In this document: positions 12,801 to 23,943 of the stretch, piece after piece
How the letters are laid out: each line of letters opens with the position of its first letter
Numbering within the stretch: the first letter of the stretch is position 1
Source of the DNA: Polytrichum commune
Lineage: Eukaryota > Streptophyta > Polytrichopsida > Polytrichales > Polytrichaceae
Direction of reading: 5' to 3'
DNA: 64,000 nt
NCBI GenBank assembly: GCA_950295325.1
Contig: OX485807.1
Span: forward strand, 15,467,001-15,531,000
The notes under the pieces: generated by a model
The model's database searches: none
Told to the model about the DNA's origin: nothing
Seen by the model: the letters and a program-made list of their open reading frames with translations, nothing else
Translations under genes and position numbers: made by a program

Positions 12801-13597
12801 CCAGCCCCACTGAACACGCCTATGAAGCCATCTTAAGAAGGGTGAGGCCTTCACACATTCTTCTGAGATTTAAGGCCTGAACCTGCACAATCTTCTCTTC
12901 CATGAATTTGGATGCTTGCATCCAAGTGCCTTTGATTCCCAGCCCCACGCAACACTCTTAGGAAGCATGCAATGCTTCATGTTAATAGCCGCAACTCTTT
13001 GATCTCTTCGTCTTGGAAAGAATTTGCCCCAGTTTCGGTAGCATTCAAGGAAGCAAGCATATGAAGGATAGAAGCTTTATGCATAACATTCTTGAGCCTC
13101 GTGAGCTCGTTCACTTTCTATGGCGGGTCAAGAAACGCAATCTACTCTTACATGCCTTTTGATGCTTGCATCAATGTGCCTTTCATTCCTGATCCTATGG
13201 AACACTTCTTCCGAAGCTTAATGGTGCTCAATGTTTCATGTTGATAGCCGCAACTCTTTAATACCTTTGTATTGGAATGAATTAGCCGCAGTTTCGGTAG
13301 CTTTCAAGGGAGCACCAATTTACACCAATTTGCACATGGTTGGGAGAAAAATAATAAATAAATAAATAAATCATCTAAGCTCACCTTAGCAATGGCGGCG
13401 AGGCCGACGCTCAGATCCTGCACGGACCATGGGCCAAGTTGAGTTTGCAGGGTTTTGACACCACGAGCAATGACATTCATGGGCGAGCCCCTGGTGCCAC
13501 CTCCACCTGAAGCTTTCTCGTGAAAAACTTCGATGACCTTCTTCCCGGCGACATATGCCCCGAGGGCTCCGCACCCGAGAATCACGATGCGCAGCAT
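9787..13597 (-). CDS. Class 3 lipase (sn-1 diacylglycerol lipase type), four exons
   Basis: Coding exons on the minus strand: 13597-13385, 12089-11814, 11493-10972, 10197-9787, giving 473 residues. The first three junctions are phase 0 with GT-AG ends. Residues 1-25 form a hydrophobic N-terminal segment (MLRIVILGCGALGAYVAG), a likely membrane anchor. The alpha/beta-hydrolase core has the nucleophile in GHSLG (Ser about 224), the Asp in NHDIVPRFS (about 275) and the His in TDHML (about 450), a complete catalytic triad. Exon 4 has a Lys/Glu-rich insert, then PPLFAPGRLF, typical of plant and animal DAG-lipase-like class 3 lipases. The family hydrolyses acylglycerols, releasing fatty acid. The last boundary is uncertain: a GTAACA donor at 9851 could replace the 22-codon read-through tail, but no matching final exon was found. 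Promoter motifs lie at 15.3 kb if there is a long leader. Confidence 0.85.
10480..10790 (+). repeat. Dispersed repeat, copy 2, inside lipase intron 3
   Basis: Aligns by eye with 3095-3420 in the same orientation (GATGATTGGCGAATCCAAGT, AGTCCAATCT, AACACGTRTCTT, CCAACCACA). It fills much of the 774-bp intron between 10971 and 10198, so insertion into an intron is likely. Confidence 0.55.
12430..13260. repeat. Degenerate repeats in lipase intron 1
   Basis: The intron of 1,295 bp between exons 1 and 2 carries at least four copies of a segment containing GATGYTTGCATCAATGTGCC, TTTCATTCCTAGTCC-like text and GAAGCTTAATRGTG. They are near 12450, 12770, 12905 and 13160. Spacing is irregular (130-320 bp). 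Non-coding. Confidence 0.65.
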
Positions 13598-14390
13598 GTT
13601 GACCCCCGCCCTCCCTTGATGGGATTGATCCCCCTCGCCCGCCAGCTTTGCAACCTTTCTTTTACTTGGTCATGCAATGCAATGTAGTTGTTGCTCACCG
13701 AATGCCAGCTCCCTATAGATGTGAACTCCGTAGTCTCAACACCACGAATTCACAGTTTAATATTGTGTTGTTGTCGTTGTTGTTGTGCATTTGTTCAAGG
13801 CATTCTCCAACCCGTCACCTCTCTGATCGGGTTAACCAGATAATCACCCCGGGGTGAATCTGTCAGGTGGATGACAAACGAAATTCATAAGGATATAAGG
13901 GTCGAACATACTCAGACAATTCTTCGATATTGCATCGAATTGGTTTCAGGTATGTTGCCCATCCTGCTTCACATATATGGACAGGCTTCCAGGGGTTCAA
14001 AGATTACCAAGAAACCACAAAATCAACCATAGCCTCAAATAGAAAAGGGAAGAGATCCCTTTCTCAAAAACATACCAAGGAATGAACCGAATCAGAAGCC
14101 AGAACTCTAATTTTTTGCGAGGTAGTAAAGACTTTCATGGCCAGCTAAGTGAAATTCTCGAGTGGTTTCATTTTTTGATACAGAACGAATTAAGCTTCGC
14201 TTCTCTCAGTCTACTCCACACAGTGCGTACAATTGTGAAAATAAAGAGGAAGCTCAAGTCAAATAATTGCAAAATACAAATACGAAACGACCTACCTTCT
14301 TCACCGTCACCTCAACGCTGTGCAAAACCCAAAAGACCCGCATTTCAAACATTAGGCATCTGCTTTTTTCCAGACATTCTATCATGAATT

Positions 14391-14392
<2 letters not shown>

Positions 14393-14443
<51 letters not shown>
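14393..14443. repeat. (CT)n microsatellite
   Basis: About 25 uninterrupted CT dinucleotides, upstream of the lipase ATG (minus strand GA). GA/CT tracts are common in plant leaders, and a cis role is possible but not shown. Confidence 0.95.
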
Positions 14444-14449
<6 letters not shown>

Positions 14450-15310
14450 TTTTCGCATCCTGATCTCAGGGTGGTCAAGTCATCTCTAAATTCACTTCGG
14501 AGGACACTAAGTAACACCTTCCTTCCTCGAGAAGGCATCTATGCGATGTCTTTGTAAAATGTCCTTGCCGGGATCGAAGCTTGACGGACAATTAGATTCT
14601 CCCAATTTTCCACTTCGCACATGAATCGAATTGGCCAGAGAGCAAAAAACTGGGCAGGGGATGGAAGTCAAGCTCATCAAACCCTCACCTCCAAGACCAA
14701 CTGTGGAAGATTTCGCAGCTCTGTTCAGTCATACAGTATGCAATCGTAAACAGTCGAATTTCGTACAAAAAAATTGGCGTGGTGAAAATGCACTAAAAGC
14801 GCAGGATTAGGACAGACGAGACTGAATTCCATACCTCATTTGAGGAGCATCTACAAATTGAGCTTCCGGTGATCAAATGCTACGAAACTCCTTAGACAAC
14901 AAAAATGCTATCCTTGCAACCTCGTCCTACCAATAACAAATGTGGCAAAACTCACGCAGCCCTGAAAATAAAATAAAAATCCACAAAATCGCTCGACGCT
15001 ATTGAAAGAATCTGGAGTGAATGGGCAGAAACAGAGGCGGCCAACACACAGGATTGGACCAAATTCAATCAAGCGACCTCCGGAGAAACACAACCTAAAC
15101 AAATGGAGGAAAATGATATTAGAAAAATAAAATAAAAATAAATGATTCTACGTGTTATTCTCACATGTGAAAAGTTTTCGAGCAGCCGGGAAGGAGATTG
15201 AGATGCGGATTCGGGCGATGTCAGATGCGAGGGTGGGAGGACGGCGAGAGGCGAGCTTCCGAACTGGAAAGGAAAGCAAAGACACGGTGCTCGGGGGACG
15301 CCTCACCGCG

Positions 15311-15350
15311 TGCCACGTGGCATCAGCTTGAGCCTGGCGCTCGACACGTG
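15311..15350. promoter_or_regulatory. G-box / ABRE-like motifs upstream of the lipase gene
   Basis: TGCCACGTGGCATCAG at 15311-15326 contains the palindromic G-box CCACGTGG, and ACACGTGT follows about 25 bp later. Both are ACGT-core sites of the kind bound by plant bZIP and bHLH factors. The local DNA (15180-15370) is GC-richer than its surroundings, like a promoter. The distance to the lipase ATG is 1.7 kb, so a leader intron must be assumed if it drives that gene. Confidence 0.45.
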
Positions 15351-15397
15351 TTCATGTTCTGATTCAGTCAGCGTCTGGCTTTTTAATGACTATGGAT

Positions 15398-15452
15398 GAG
15401 TGAATGGATGAATGGATGGATGGGTGGATGGATGGATGGATGGATGAGTGCA
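15398..15452. repeat. (GGAT)n microsatellite
   Basis: Imperfect run of ATGGATGGATGG/ATGAATGG units between 15398 and about 15452. Confidence 0.9.
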
Positions 15453-18400
15453 TATGGATGTATTAGATATTGTACGCGAGGAGCCCTGCTACATAGTAGG
15501 TAGCATGCAGGAGGATATTGGTTATTATAAGCTATACCCACCCACACTTACAGGTGGGTGTGGTCACTGAACGATCAAACTCTTTTCATTGGCACCAGTA
15601 AATGTGAGTGTGATTTATAATCATTGGTTGTTTATTATGGCTATAATAAGTTTGGGATTTAACATGGAATTTACTTTTCAACTAATGACCATGACAATTG
15701 ATTACTACGCTAAAAATTTGGATTTAGGGTCGCCAATTCTATTTGTGTTGCTCAAACACTAATTGTAAACCGCCCGAGTAGTATTACTAAATGTAAACCC
15801 CTCGGGGAGTTCACTGAGATAATATTAGAAAACAACGTGCGGGAAAATACAGGGTAATTTATATTCACAAAAGGAAAAACTTAGAATTTTCTTAGAAGTA
15901 ATATAGGTGAGTATGTATGATAAAATTTGTATTATAAATAATATAGGCTTGATACAAATAACGCATATTTGTAAAATATTTGTAAAAATATACCGTAGGA
16001 TTTAAGAAGCTGGAGTGCAAATCTTGGAGAACGTTTGCGGACAGCTCGTTGAAGGCTATGGCAATGAAGTTGGGGCGTTGGGACGTAACAAATTACAGAT
16101 ATTAAAGGCATGCATTATTTGTTGATTATATACTAGTGTTCTTAAAAGTTAGGAATTGTTTTGCAAGATGAACATGACATCTTTCATTTGCTATGAATAG
16201 TTTTGCTAGTGTTTTTAAATGCTAGAAACAATTTCTCAAGATAAATTAGAGGAGTTTTGGTTGGTATTGTGTCTGTCTGCTTCAAGCAATATGTTGTAGT
16301 ATTAACTCTATACCCTTCTACATTATTGCATGGACCCTATTTTTGCTTGCTTTGTTGTTGGTGTTTTAATTGTTTTTTTTTTTTTACACTTAGTACCGTT
16401 GTGTTTAATTGTGCGTGTAACTTGATTGAGGAACATGGGCTGATTTTGTTGTTTGAAACTGTTTATGAACACTCTTAATGTAAAACCTTGTTGTGCCTTG
16501 GATTTTGGTGACTTAGTACTTTGAATGCTCTTAAACCCTTTGGAGCAAAATCAAATAATTATAATGAACATACCTAGCTTAAAATTAGAGCTTCATCAAA
16601 TTTTTAAGTAATTATAGGGTCATTTAAAAACAATAAATTAGCAAATTATATAATAATACGGTACAAAAAATTAAGGATGGATAATTAAATACCCCTTGAA
16701 TAAATACCCTTGTCACGCACGTGTATACATATATACATGTCTAGTGAACTCGCCGAGGTAAACCCTAACAATATCAGTCATTCCTTGTTAACGTATTTGG
16801 GTATTATAGATTTACAATGTTGCAATTACTATCACTTACTAAGTGACTTCTCTCCCGAATTTCAACCATCCATGACAACATTTTATTACATAATTGTTGT
16901 AATGCAAAATATACAAAACTTTGTTTCATTAATCGGTAATTTGAATGAACTAAATTTGTAGGGTGGTTACAGAGTAAATTGTTCATTGTTCCCAAATTAG
17001 TGTGTCAAAATCAAAACTCAAGGAAATCGAGTGAACCGTATTTTGAAAATTTTCCTATTACGAGTTCAAGTACAAGGAATAATCGAAGCATCTCAATGAT
17101 AATTAAGAAATAAGGATAGCGACCGAGTTGGCTCGAATTTCTCCACATAAATAGATTAGTATACACTAAATATACTAAATATTGTATTTAGTGTCATACG
17201 GTATATTATGCCACTCTCAATATATTTCCCAATATGTTATTCCCCTAACCCTCTTGAAATTTTCCTAACCCTATTGAAAGTGCCCATAAAGCAACCCACT
17301 TTGGTGAGAGGCAATCACTAACTACACCCACAAGCATGTGTGGGGATGATATTAATTAATAGGTAATGAGTTGTTAGCAGATAGGGTAAGAATGAGGACA
17401 TGTCTTATGGCTCCTAGCTTACATAAATATATATACTAATGCAAATGCTTATACATACTAATATATACTAATATGTGTGTGTGTGTGTGAAAAATATTGT
17501 GTATGTTGACCTAATGCAATGACTAGCATTTGTATCCACAGCAACTTAACCCCTAAAAGTTATTGATTGATTTGTTATGGGTTGTATACATTTGCAAAAT
17601 TCACATACACATAGATTTGGTACACATGCATATTGTCATCTTTCTAAGTTATTTATTTGGGACTTCACTAAGTCAATCCCTATATGAACACAACCATGAC
17701 TTTACGATCTTTGCCATCCCAGATCGGTGGAATTCCAAGTGGGTCTCAATATGACATCCTCCTCTTTGTCATTTTCGTCCACTACAAGATGGCATGTATA
17801 ATGGAATAGTTGAACAAGCAGTGTGTTGAAGTTGTGATTAGCCGAACTGATTGAATCATATATTGTCGATAAACAATTTTTGTTATTGGCCGAGAAGCAA
17901 AGGTGAGGGGGGTGACAAGCTTTATGTGGAGGCACCAAGTGGCATAACATTATTCAAATCCATAACAATGTTTCATGGACATGTTATGGATCTGAACAAT
18001 GTTATGAGTGTGCAAATTTGCAGTAACAAAGGTATACAATGGCTCTTCAATGGCTAACGGTTGCAACACATTCTTGAGACTTCATGGTGTGAATGTTGCT
18101 ACTATGTTGCATCCATTGAGAGGCGGTTTGTTGCATTGGGATCACCTCCTTTAGGTCTACTAGTGTGTTGTTTTCATCTAATTTCATCATTGTTTTAGGA
18201 ATTTGGGTTTTAGCTTGGTTTATTCATTAGGGGAGGAATGGACTCAAAAGGTTGCTGCCTTGTTAAATGCCCAAAAAATCCATTTTAGGCATTTAGGGTA
18301 CCGAGGTACAAGGGGTGTACCCATGTTCCACCATGGCACCTAAGGTGCCATTGGATTTGGGCCGGGGTCCGGGCCAATGGTGTCATGCTTTGTTGGCTGC

Positions 18401-18746
18401 CATTGAGTGGGAGTTTTTGGGTACAAGGTAGTGGGGAGTACCGGTAGGAGGACGATGCACCCTACGCCTCGCACATGCGAGGTACGCTGCATTTGTGGTG
18501 TGTACCAATTTTTTGTTATCATCAAATGGAGCTCCTTCAGATGGCGGCAACGATGGAGGGCAAGGTAGTGGGGCTTAGGCAAGGATTGAACACCCTGGGA
18601 TTTGTAAGGGGAATTAGTGCCACTCCGAATGTCTTTGGTTGGAGTCACCAAGTTTGTAGCTGGAAAGATTTCGAAGCTGGTTTTCGGAAGGGTGTAGGGT
18701 TTAGTTTTGTGCAAGGAACTGGACTGTGGAGGTTCCTACTGCCGCA
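15453..18746. other. Gene-free AT-rich stretch with TIR-element remnants
   Basis: No coding exon is supported. 15703-15790 resembles, inverted, the right end of the element at 56258-56660 (shared GCCAATTCTATTTGTGTTGC and ACTAATTGTAAAC). 17172-17215 carries the end motif ACTAAATATTGTATTTAGTG followed by TCATACGGTAT, as at the left end of that element. They do not form a clean pair and look like remnants or nested ends. Confidence 0.45.
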
Positions 18747-19769
18747 ATGTTGTTGAGGAGGCCCAAGACCAAGATTCAATCCATTGTTTTGCACAACACT
18801 CACAATGCGGACGGCCAGTGGATTCCAACGAAATTTGATATTGGATCATGGGTGACTCTAAATCCTGGCACCTCTGGAGTTTGGGCAAGAGATGCCAAGT
18901 TGCATGGTGGACCAACTGTTAGAGGTGCATACAAAGGGCAGATAATTGATTGGAAATTTGGTCTACCTACTGTTGGTCGTGAAGTTACCAACAACCCTCG
19001 GGCTGAGTCCATACTGATCAGATGGGCTTATTCTCCACGGCAAACGTTCTTGGATCCTGATGTGGTAGTGCAGAGGCCCAAGTGCAATTGTAAGTATTTT
19101 CACACAATGTAGTTTGAACTCCTATGTTTCTACTTGTGTCAATTGAGGAGCCAAGATTGTGGGCTCTAGCTAATTGTTGCCAGTTGACTAACCTACAATT
19201 GCCTTTTTGCAGATGTGTATGCATCGTATTTTGAAGATTGGGTGGACCCCCTTTCGGTCCTAGGAGTTATAGTTGTGCTCCACACAGAAATTGGGGAAGC
19301 CCAGAGGAATGGAAGAGCCCATTCTGACCTGCTTGAGAATGGAATTTTTTTTTGTGGTGACACCTATGTTCCTCCCACCCCAGGCCAATTGTATGGTCAC
19401 CTGGAGCCTATAGAATTGCCGCCATTTGATGATCCTGCATGGCCATTACCAGATATGCATTGCAGTGAGGCTTTTAGAGCCAAGTTCTATGCTGATTTCA
19501 AGGGAGTTACCAAGGCAAGGACTGGTTCCAGCATGGGCCATTTGCAATGGTTTCTACCAATGCATGTCATGGTTGACCTGTTTCATGTCGCCCAAAACCT
19601 GCGTAGAACTCCAACTATGGTATGTTGCTGTGGACCAGATGAGGACTTGTTTTCGAGTTTGATGGACCCAGGGTGGGACTCAAAAATTCATTGTGGCAAG
19701 GATATAATCAACTGCGTGGTGGCTAAGCTTAGGGCAAGCATATCTTCAGTCTTTGGTTTAGACACATGA
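18747..19769 (+). CDS. Unidentified spliced gene, two exons
   Basis: Seen: an open frame from ATG 18747 (open upstream to 18726) runs to a strong donor T|GTAAGT at 19089/19090. It rejoins in frame at 19213 after TTTTTGCAG and ends at a stop at 19767-19769, giving about 299 residues. Exon 1 encodes segments such as DIGSWVTLNPGTSGVW and GQIIDWKFGLPTVG. Exon 2 encodes ASYFEDWVDPLSVLGVIVVL, HLEPIELPPFDDP and MGHLQWFLPMHVMVDLFHV. Composition and the matching junction phases argue that it is genuinely coding. I recognise no family. A GG|GTGGG donor about 100 bases before the stop would instead join to the exon at 19811. It lies beside a RING-like ORF and a transposase-like pseudogene, so mobile-element origin is plausible. 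Confidence 0.45.
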
Positions 19770-19810
19770 TGGGCTAGGTGGCTGATGTTTTCGCTTGGTT
19801 GCAAGTGCAG

Positions 19811-20099
19811 GTATCACGTGGGAAGGAGCATCTTGTATGCTAATTTTCAGTATGGTAGACTAAAACTACTGGGAGATGGTGTTACTTGGGAGCACATTGA
19901 CCAAGTGCACAATGAAGTTATGGTGGAGGTGAAGCTTGTTTTTGGCGATCAGGAGATTGGGTGCATTGAGGTGGGGAAAACATGGCCAATTCACCATATT
20001 CACGAGGAGGCACGCATAATAATGGGTGTTGACACCCCTGATGAATTCACTCTGTGGATTTGCCATCGTGACCGACCTGACCTTAAGGTTTGCCCTTGA
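19811..20099 (+). CDS. Possible last exon of the preceding unknown gene
   Basis: Seen: after the acceptor GTGCAG at 19810, an open frame of about 95 codons runs to a stop at 20097-20099. It contains LLGDGVTWEHIDQVHNEVM, VEVKLVFGDQEIGCIEVGK and MGVDTPDEFTLWICHRDRP. The alternating hydrophobic pattern with a short helix-like segment resembles a small beta-grasp (ubiquitin-like) fold, but this is impression only. It can join in phase 2 to a GG|GTGGG donor near 19672 of the upstream exon. Confidence 0.35.
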
Positions 20100-21312
20100 A
20101 TGCCTTCAATGTGGTGCTTTTCAATTTCAATTTCTGGAAGAATGGTCAGTTTCTGTGCTGACATTGTGCTCTGTTCAATGTTCAAGTCAATCGAAGGAAG
20201 GAGGGAAAAATGACTGTGGGTGATGCATTGCCACCATGCACCTTTAGGGTGGTTGCAAACTACTCATAGCTTCATAGGGCCCCATTTCCATAGCTTCATG
20301 GTAACCTTTAGGGTGGTTTGTAATAGTTTCTGATTTGGGGTCAAGTGATTCAACAGTCTGCCACTAGAACTTGTATATAGTTTAGTATATTTTGGCAGCC
20401 CATGACTTTGTTGGGACCACAACAGTAGCTTGGAACAGAGGCATATCTCATAGTGTAGGAACGTTAGTCATATGTAGACTTGTTCCAACTTACATGTTGT
20501 AATCTTGGATGATGTTGTCCATTAGTAAAATTTTGAGTGGTGATCTTCCCTCAATTGGCAAACATTCTGTTACATGCTGCATACTTGGGGTTACGCATCT
20601 GAGCTCTTGCTTTAATTCCCATATTTTTGTGTCAATTCCTATCAATTTCCTTTTTGAGATGATAGTCAGTCTATGGTTTTCTTGGTTGGGGTCACCACAC
20701 ATTGTACACTTGGGGAGTCTGAGTGGTGGAAGTTTTGGGATTTTCCTTACCTTGGCAGGATTGTTAGTATCTTTAACCGCATTACATGTCTTGTTTTCAC
20801 CAATGCATGTTGGAGTTCAGTCAATAGCTTAGGGGTTTTTTGTGGGTTTACCCAAAAGCCATGGATATGGTTGGGTGATGGATATGGCAAGGGTCAATGT
20901 GGAATGCTACTGTGATGTGATATGGCTAACAAAAAGAACGCCATGCCTGCGACACTACCTTGGTCAATTTTGACTGTTTTTTTTTTCCTTTCGACTACAA
21001 ACCTGTGCACTTGACAATGTCGCTGGCTTGATGAGTGGTGAGAACAATAGATTGAAAGCAAGGCTTTATCAAAACTTTATTTCTTTCTGGGCGCATTTGT
21101 ACATTGACAGCTCCAAAATCTCTACCTAACAATAGTTTTTTGGGGCAAAAATCTAAAGTTATATACAGCAAAATTGCGTCCAAACAGGCGATCTCACTAC
21201 ATCCTGGGAGCACCACCCTTATGTCCTTGGACCATGGAAAACTACCTCGTATGAAACAATATATTACCAAGATGAACACCAGACTATTGCTTGGCTACAA
21301 ACTACCCATATC
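20100..21312. other. Spacer between converging genes, nothing recognised
   Basis: This is AT-rich DNA between the plus-strand unknown gene and the minus-strand RING-like ORF. There is a short repeated phrase CTTTAGGGTGGTT at 20241 and 20310. ORFs here are short and without protein-like composition. Confidence 0.4.
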
Positions 21313-23082
21313 TCAGTCTTGTAGGGATATGACTGTTTCCACCAGGCGATCAATGAGGCTGGTGTTGAAGATAGCTTCCGCCTCTTCAGACACACTTGAC
21401 GTCGCCCCTGAAGCCTTCCTCTTATGTCTAGCAGCCCCCGCTTCTTTCCAGTATCCCCTTGGGGTCTTCCCTCCTGATGGTGCCGTATCAGGTGAAACAA
21501 CTGCCAAGGGGGCTATGTTGATGGGTTCAGGTGATGGGGGTATTGGGTCCTCCAAGTCCACAAGGACATAGTTGGGACTGGGGGCACCAGAGTTCTCATT
21601 AAATTTAGGACCATTCACTTTGATCCTCTTACCGCGAACAATGTCACCTTCGTTGTCGTTGGCGGTCCTCTTCCTAACCTCAAAATCTTGTGTCGGTGGA
21701 GTCGTCGGCACAAACCTGTAGGGACCCAAAGGCTCAGCCCAGAGCGTTTGATCGTGGCCAGCAACCTCAACCTCAACCTTCATCCCCTTGTCAAGAGGGA
21801 AACCCCAACTTGCCATCCAAATCCCGCTGGCCTTCTCACCACACCTTGGGCAATATCGGTGTCCCACTACCAACAACTCCCACAGACAATGGGGATGGTA
21901 CATACACCCACATGAAAAAGGGACTGCCGCATTTTTTAGGAAAAATCTACAACAACCAGGGCATGCTTTGGACATTGGTCCCTCGGTGTCACCAGCCAAA
22001 GTGGGCAGCTTGTCAAAAATCTTCTTTGGACGAATGGTGATCATGGACAAGCGTTTTGTTTCCACTTCTTTCCTCAGCTTCTCCGTTTCCTCGTTCATGG
22101 CAGCCCACTTCAAGTACTTGGCATCGATTTGTTCTTCCAGCTTGTGGAACTTTGCCCTCAATTGGTCAATTTCCTCATTGTTGGCCACCATTCGCATCAA
22201 TTTCTCCCGAGCAGCTTCGTCCGCTTCGGCTTTCTCCCTTTGCATACCTAATTTCCCCAACCTCACAGACTTATCCTTCAACTGCCTGTGTTGAGCGTCC
22301 AGCTTGAGATCAGTGGCGTCGCAGGCGTCCAGCTGACTTTGCACGGCATTCTTCTTCTCATTCAACCTGTCAAGAGTAGCAGCCAACGTCTGCACGTCGT
22401 TGATGTTGGCTTGTAACTTGGATTGCAGCTGTTCCAGGGAAACAGTGGCTGGACCTGAATTGTCCACTGCCTTGTTGACACCAGCTCCCGTGGCAATTGC
22501 ACCAGCCAAGATGTTGACAATTGCCTGCACTTGCAACATTGGCGCAGGTGGTGACAACTTCATGGGATTTTTGGTTGGGTGCTCAAAGCGCTTGGTGTAC
22601 ACCTTCAAGGCGTGCCCAACCCAATTCACAGATTGGTTGCGGCCGTAGAACATGTAGGCCCCCCGCAAAAACGAAATTGATATACACCCATTGTCTGGTT
22701 TCTCACCATAGATTTGCTTGTACAAGGCAAGGTAAGTGTCTCGAGCGGTGGGGTCCTTACACTTGTCTAGGGGGAACCTGGACTTGTTATCATCGTCCAT
22801 AAAAGGCCAGGTAGCAGCATAGCTGCGAGCAGGGCACTCACTCTCTGAAATCTTGGTGGGTAGTGGGCCTGTCTTACAAAGACCCAGTGTGGAGTTGAAC
22901 CACTGTTCGTCATACTTCGTTGCACGTCTCCCCAGCAAGAATGGTGCTGCCTTCAACAGCTTCTTCCTCAATGAGCCATCCAGCTTGTGCAGGTCAATGG
23001 GGTCATCCCATTGAGTCTGCACCCCTGTCTCCAAAGCATCAGTTGCATCAGTTGTCAAGCGGCGACGTTGGGAAGCGCTCAT
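21313..23082 (-). CDS. Coiled-coil protein with RING-like zinc finger, 589 residues
   Basis: ATG chosen at 23082 (MSASQRRRLTT). The frame stays open 44 codons further to 23214 but with no ATG, so an upstream exon is possible. The order is: an N-terminal globular region (residues 1-180, with SLRKKLLKAAPFLLGRR and NQSVNWVGHALKVYTKRF), a long coiled coil (about 214-350, LQSKLQANINDVQTLAATLD), a Cys/His cluster (about 374-414: CPGC, SCGC, YHPHC, YCPRC) spaced like a RING finger, then a Pro/Ser/Lys-rich tail with a KRKASG basic patch. RING domains usually act in E3 ubiquitin ligases, but the spacing is not checked and the substrate is unknown. A long, intronless, intact ORF lying between a transposase-like pseudogene and an unknown gene suggests an element-encoded accessory protein rather than a host gene. 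Confidence 0.6.
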   Translation of the reverse strand: MSASQRRRLTTDATDALETGVQTQWDDPIDLHKLDGSLRKKLLKAAPFLLGRRATKYDEQWFNSTLGLCKTGPLPTKISESECPARSYAATWPFMDDDNKSRFPLDKCKDPTARDTYLALYKQIYGEKPDNGCISISFLRGAYMFYGRNQSVNWVGHALKVYTKRFEHPTKNPMKLSPPAPMLQVQAIVNILAGAIATGAGVNKAVDNSGPATVSLEQLQSKLQANINDVQTLAATLDRLNEKKNAVQSQLDACDATDLKLDAQHRQLKDKSVRLGKLGMQREKAEADEAAREKLMRMVANNEEIDQLRAKFHKLEEQIDAKYLKWAAMNEETEKLRKEVETKRLSMITIRPKKIFDKLPTLAGDTEGPMSKACPGCCRFFLKNAAVPFSCGCMYHPHCLWELLVVGHRYCPRCGEKASGIWMASWGFPLDKGMKVEVEVAGHDQTLWAEPLGPYRFVPTTPPTQDFEVRKRTANDNEGDIVRGKRIKVNGPKFNENSGAPSPNYVLVDLEDPIPPSPEPINIAPLAVVSPDTAPSGGKTPRGYWKEAGAARHKRKASGATSSVSEEAEAIFNTSLIDRLVETVISLQD

Positions 23083-23943
23083 GTTGACCACCTCGCAGGT
23101 GCAACAACTAGGTTGTTGACGAGGATTTGGGCGACGTTGGGAATGTACAAGACTGGTGACGAAGTCGAAGTCCACCCGAGGTTTGAGCTTCGGCCAAGTT
23201 ACAGGGGCCTTCAACTGCTCTAAACTATTGCCTACTAGCTGCCAAAATGTATTAAAAAATGGAGGCCAGGATTGGCGAACATGGAGGTCAGTTCAAGACT
23301 TAGCCCCTCGGCGAAACGAAGAATGTTACAAGACGAAGAATGCTGAAGCTGGCGAAGATGGACATCAGTACAAGAATGAGGTTGCTACAAGACGAAGAAC
23401 TTTGGAAGTTGAGAGGTATTTGCCCAGCGCACTACAAGATCCCATCAACTACAAGTCGAAGATGACTACACTGGTTGTTTTAGCTACAACCTTCAAGCAA
23501 CCAGCTTCACCATACTAACTCGATACAGATTTCAACTATGGCATAAGTCCTCAACAGCTGGAGTGGTCCCAACAACTCGCTGCAACGATGCGATTCATGG
23601 AGGGAAGGAATGCAATACTGAATACAAAAATGGCGGGACACAGCTCGGAGCTGATCCCATTTGTGCACTGCACTATCATGGTGACCACTTGATGCCTGAG
23701 TCGCTCCCTCACAATCCGACGAGGGCGGCAAAGTACTTCATTGTATAAACCTGTTAAGATGATGGTACGTTGATGTGATGCGAAGATGATTCAGAAGTAG
23801 GACTTTGCCATTGAGTGTTAGTCACTTCAACTCACATGGCACCACTTAATAACACCTAACCACAGCCATTCACACCCTTACATGTTAGCAACAAAATTTC
23901 ATTGCCAGTTCATCCGCAAGCAAGGCTTAAGTTTATCAAACGC

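Noticed and set aside
14254-14538. 94-codon minus-strand ORF with (RE)n
   Set aside because: It is a translation of the (CT)n microsatellite.
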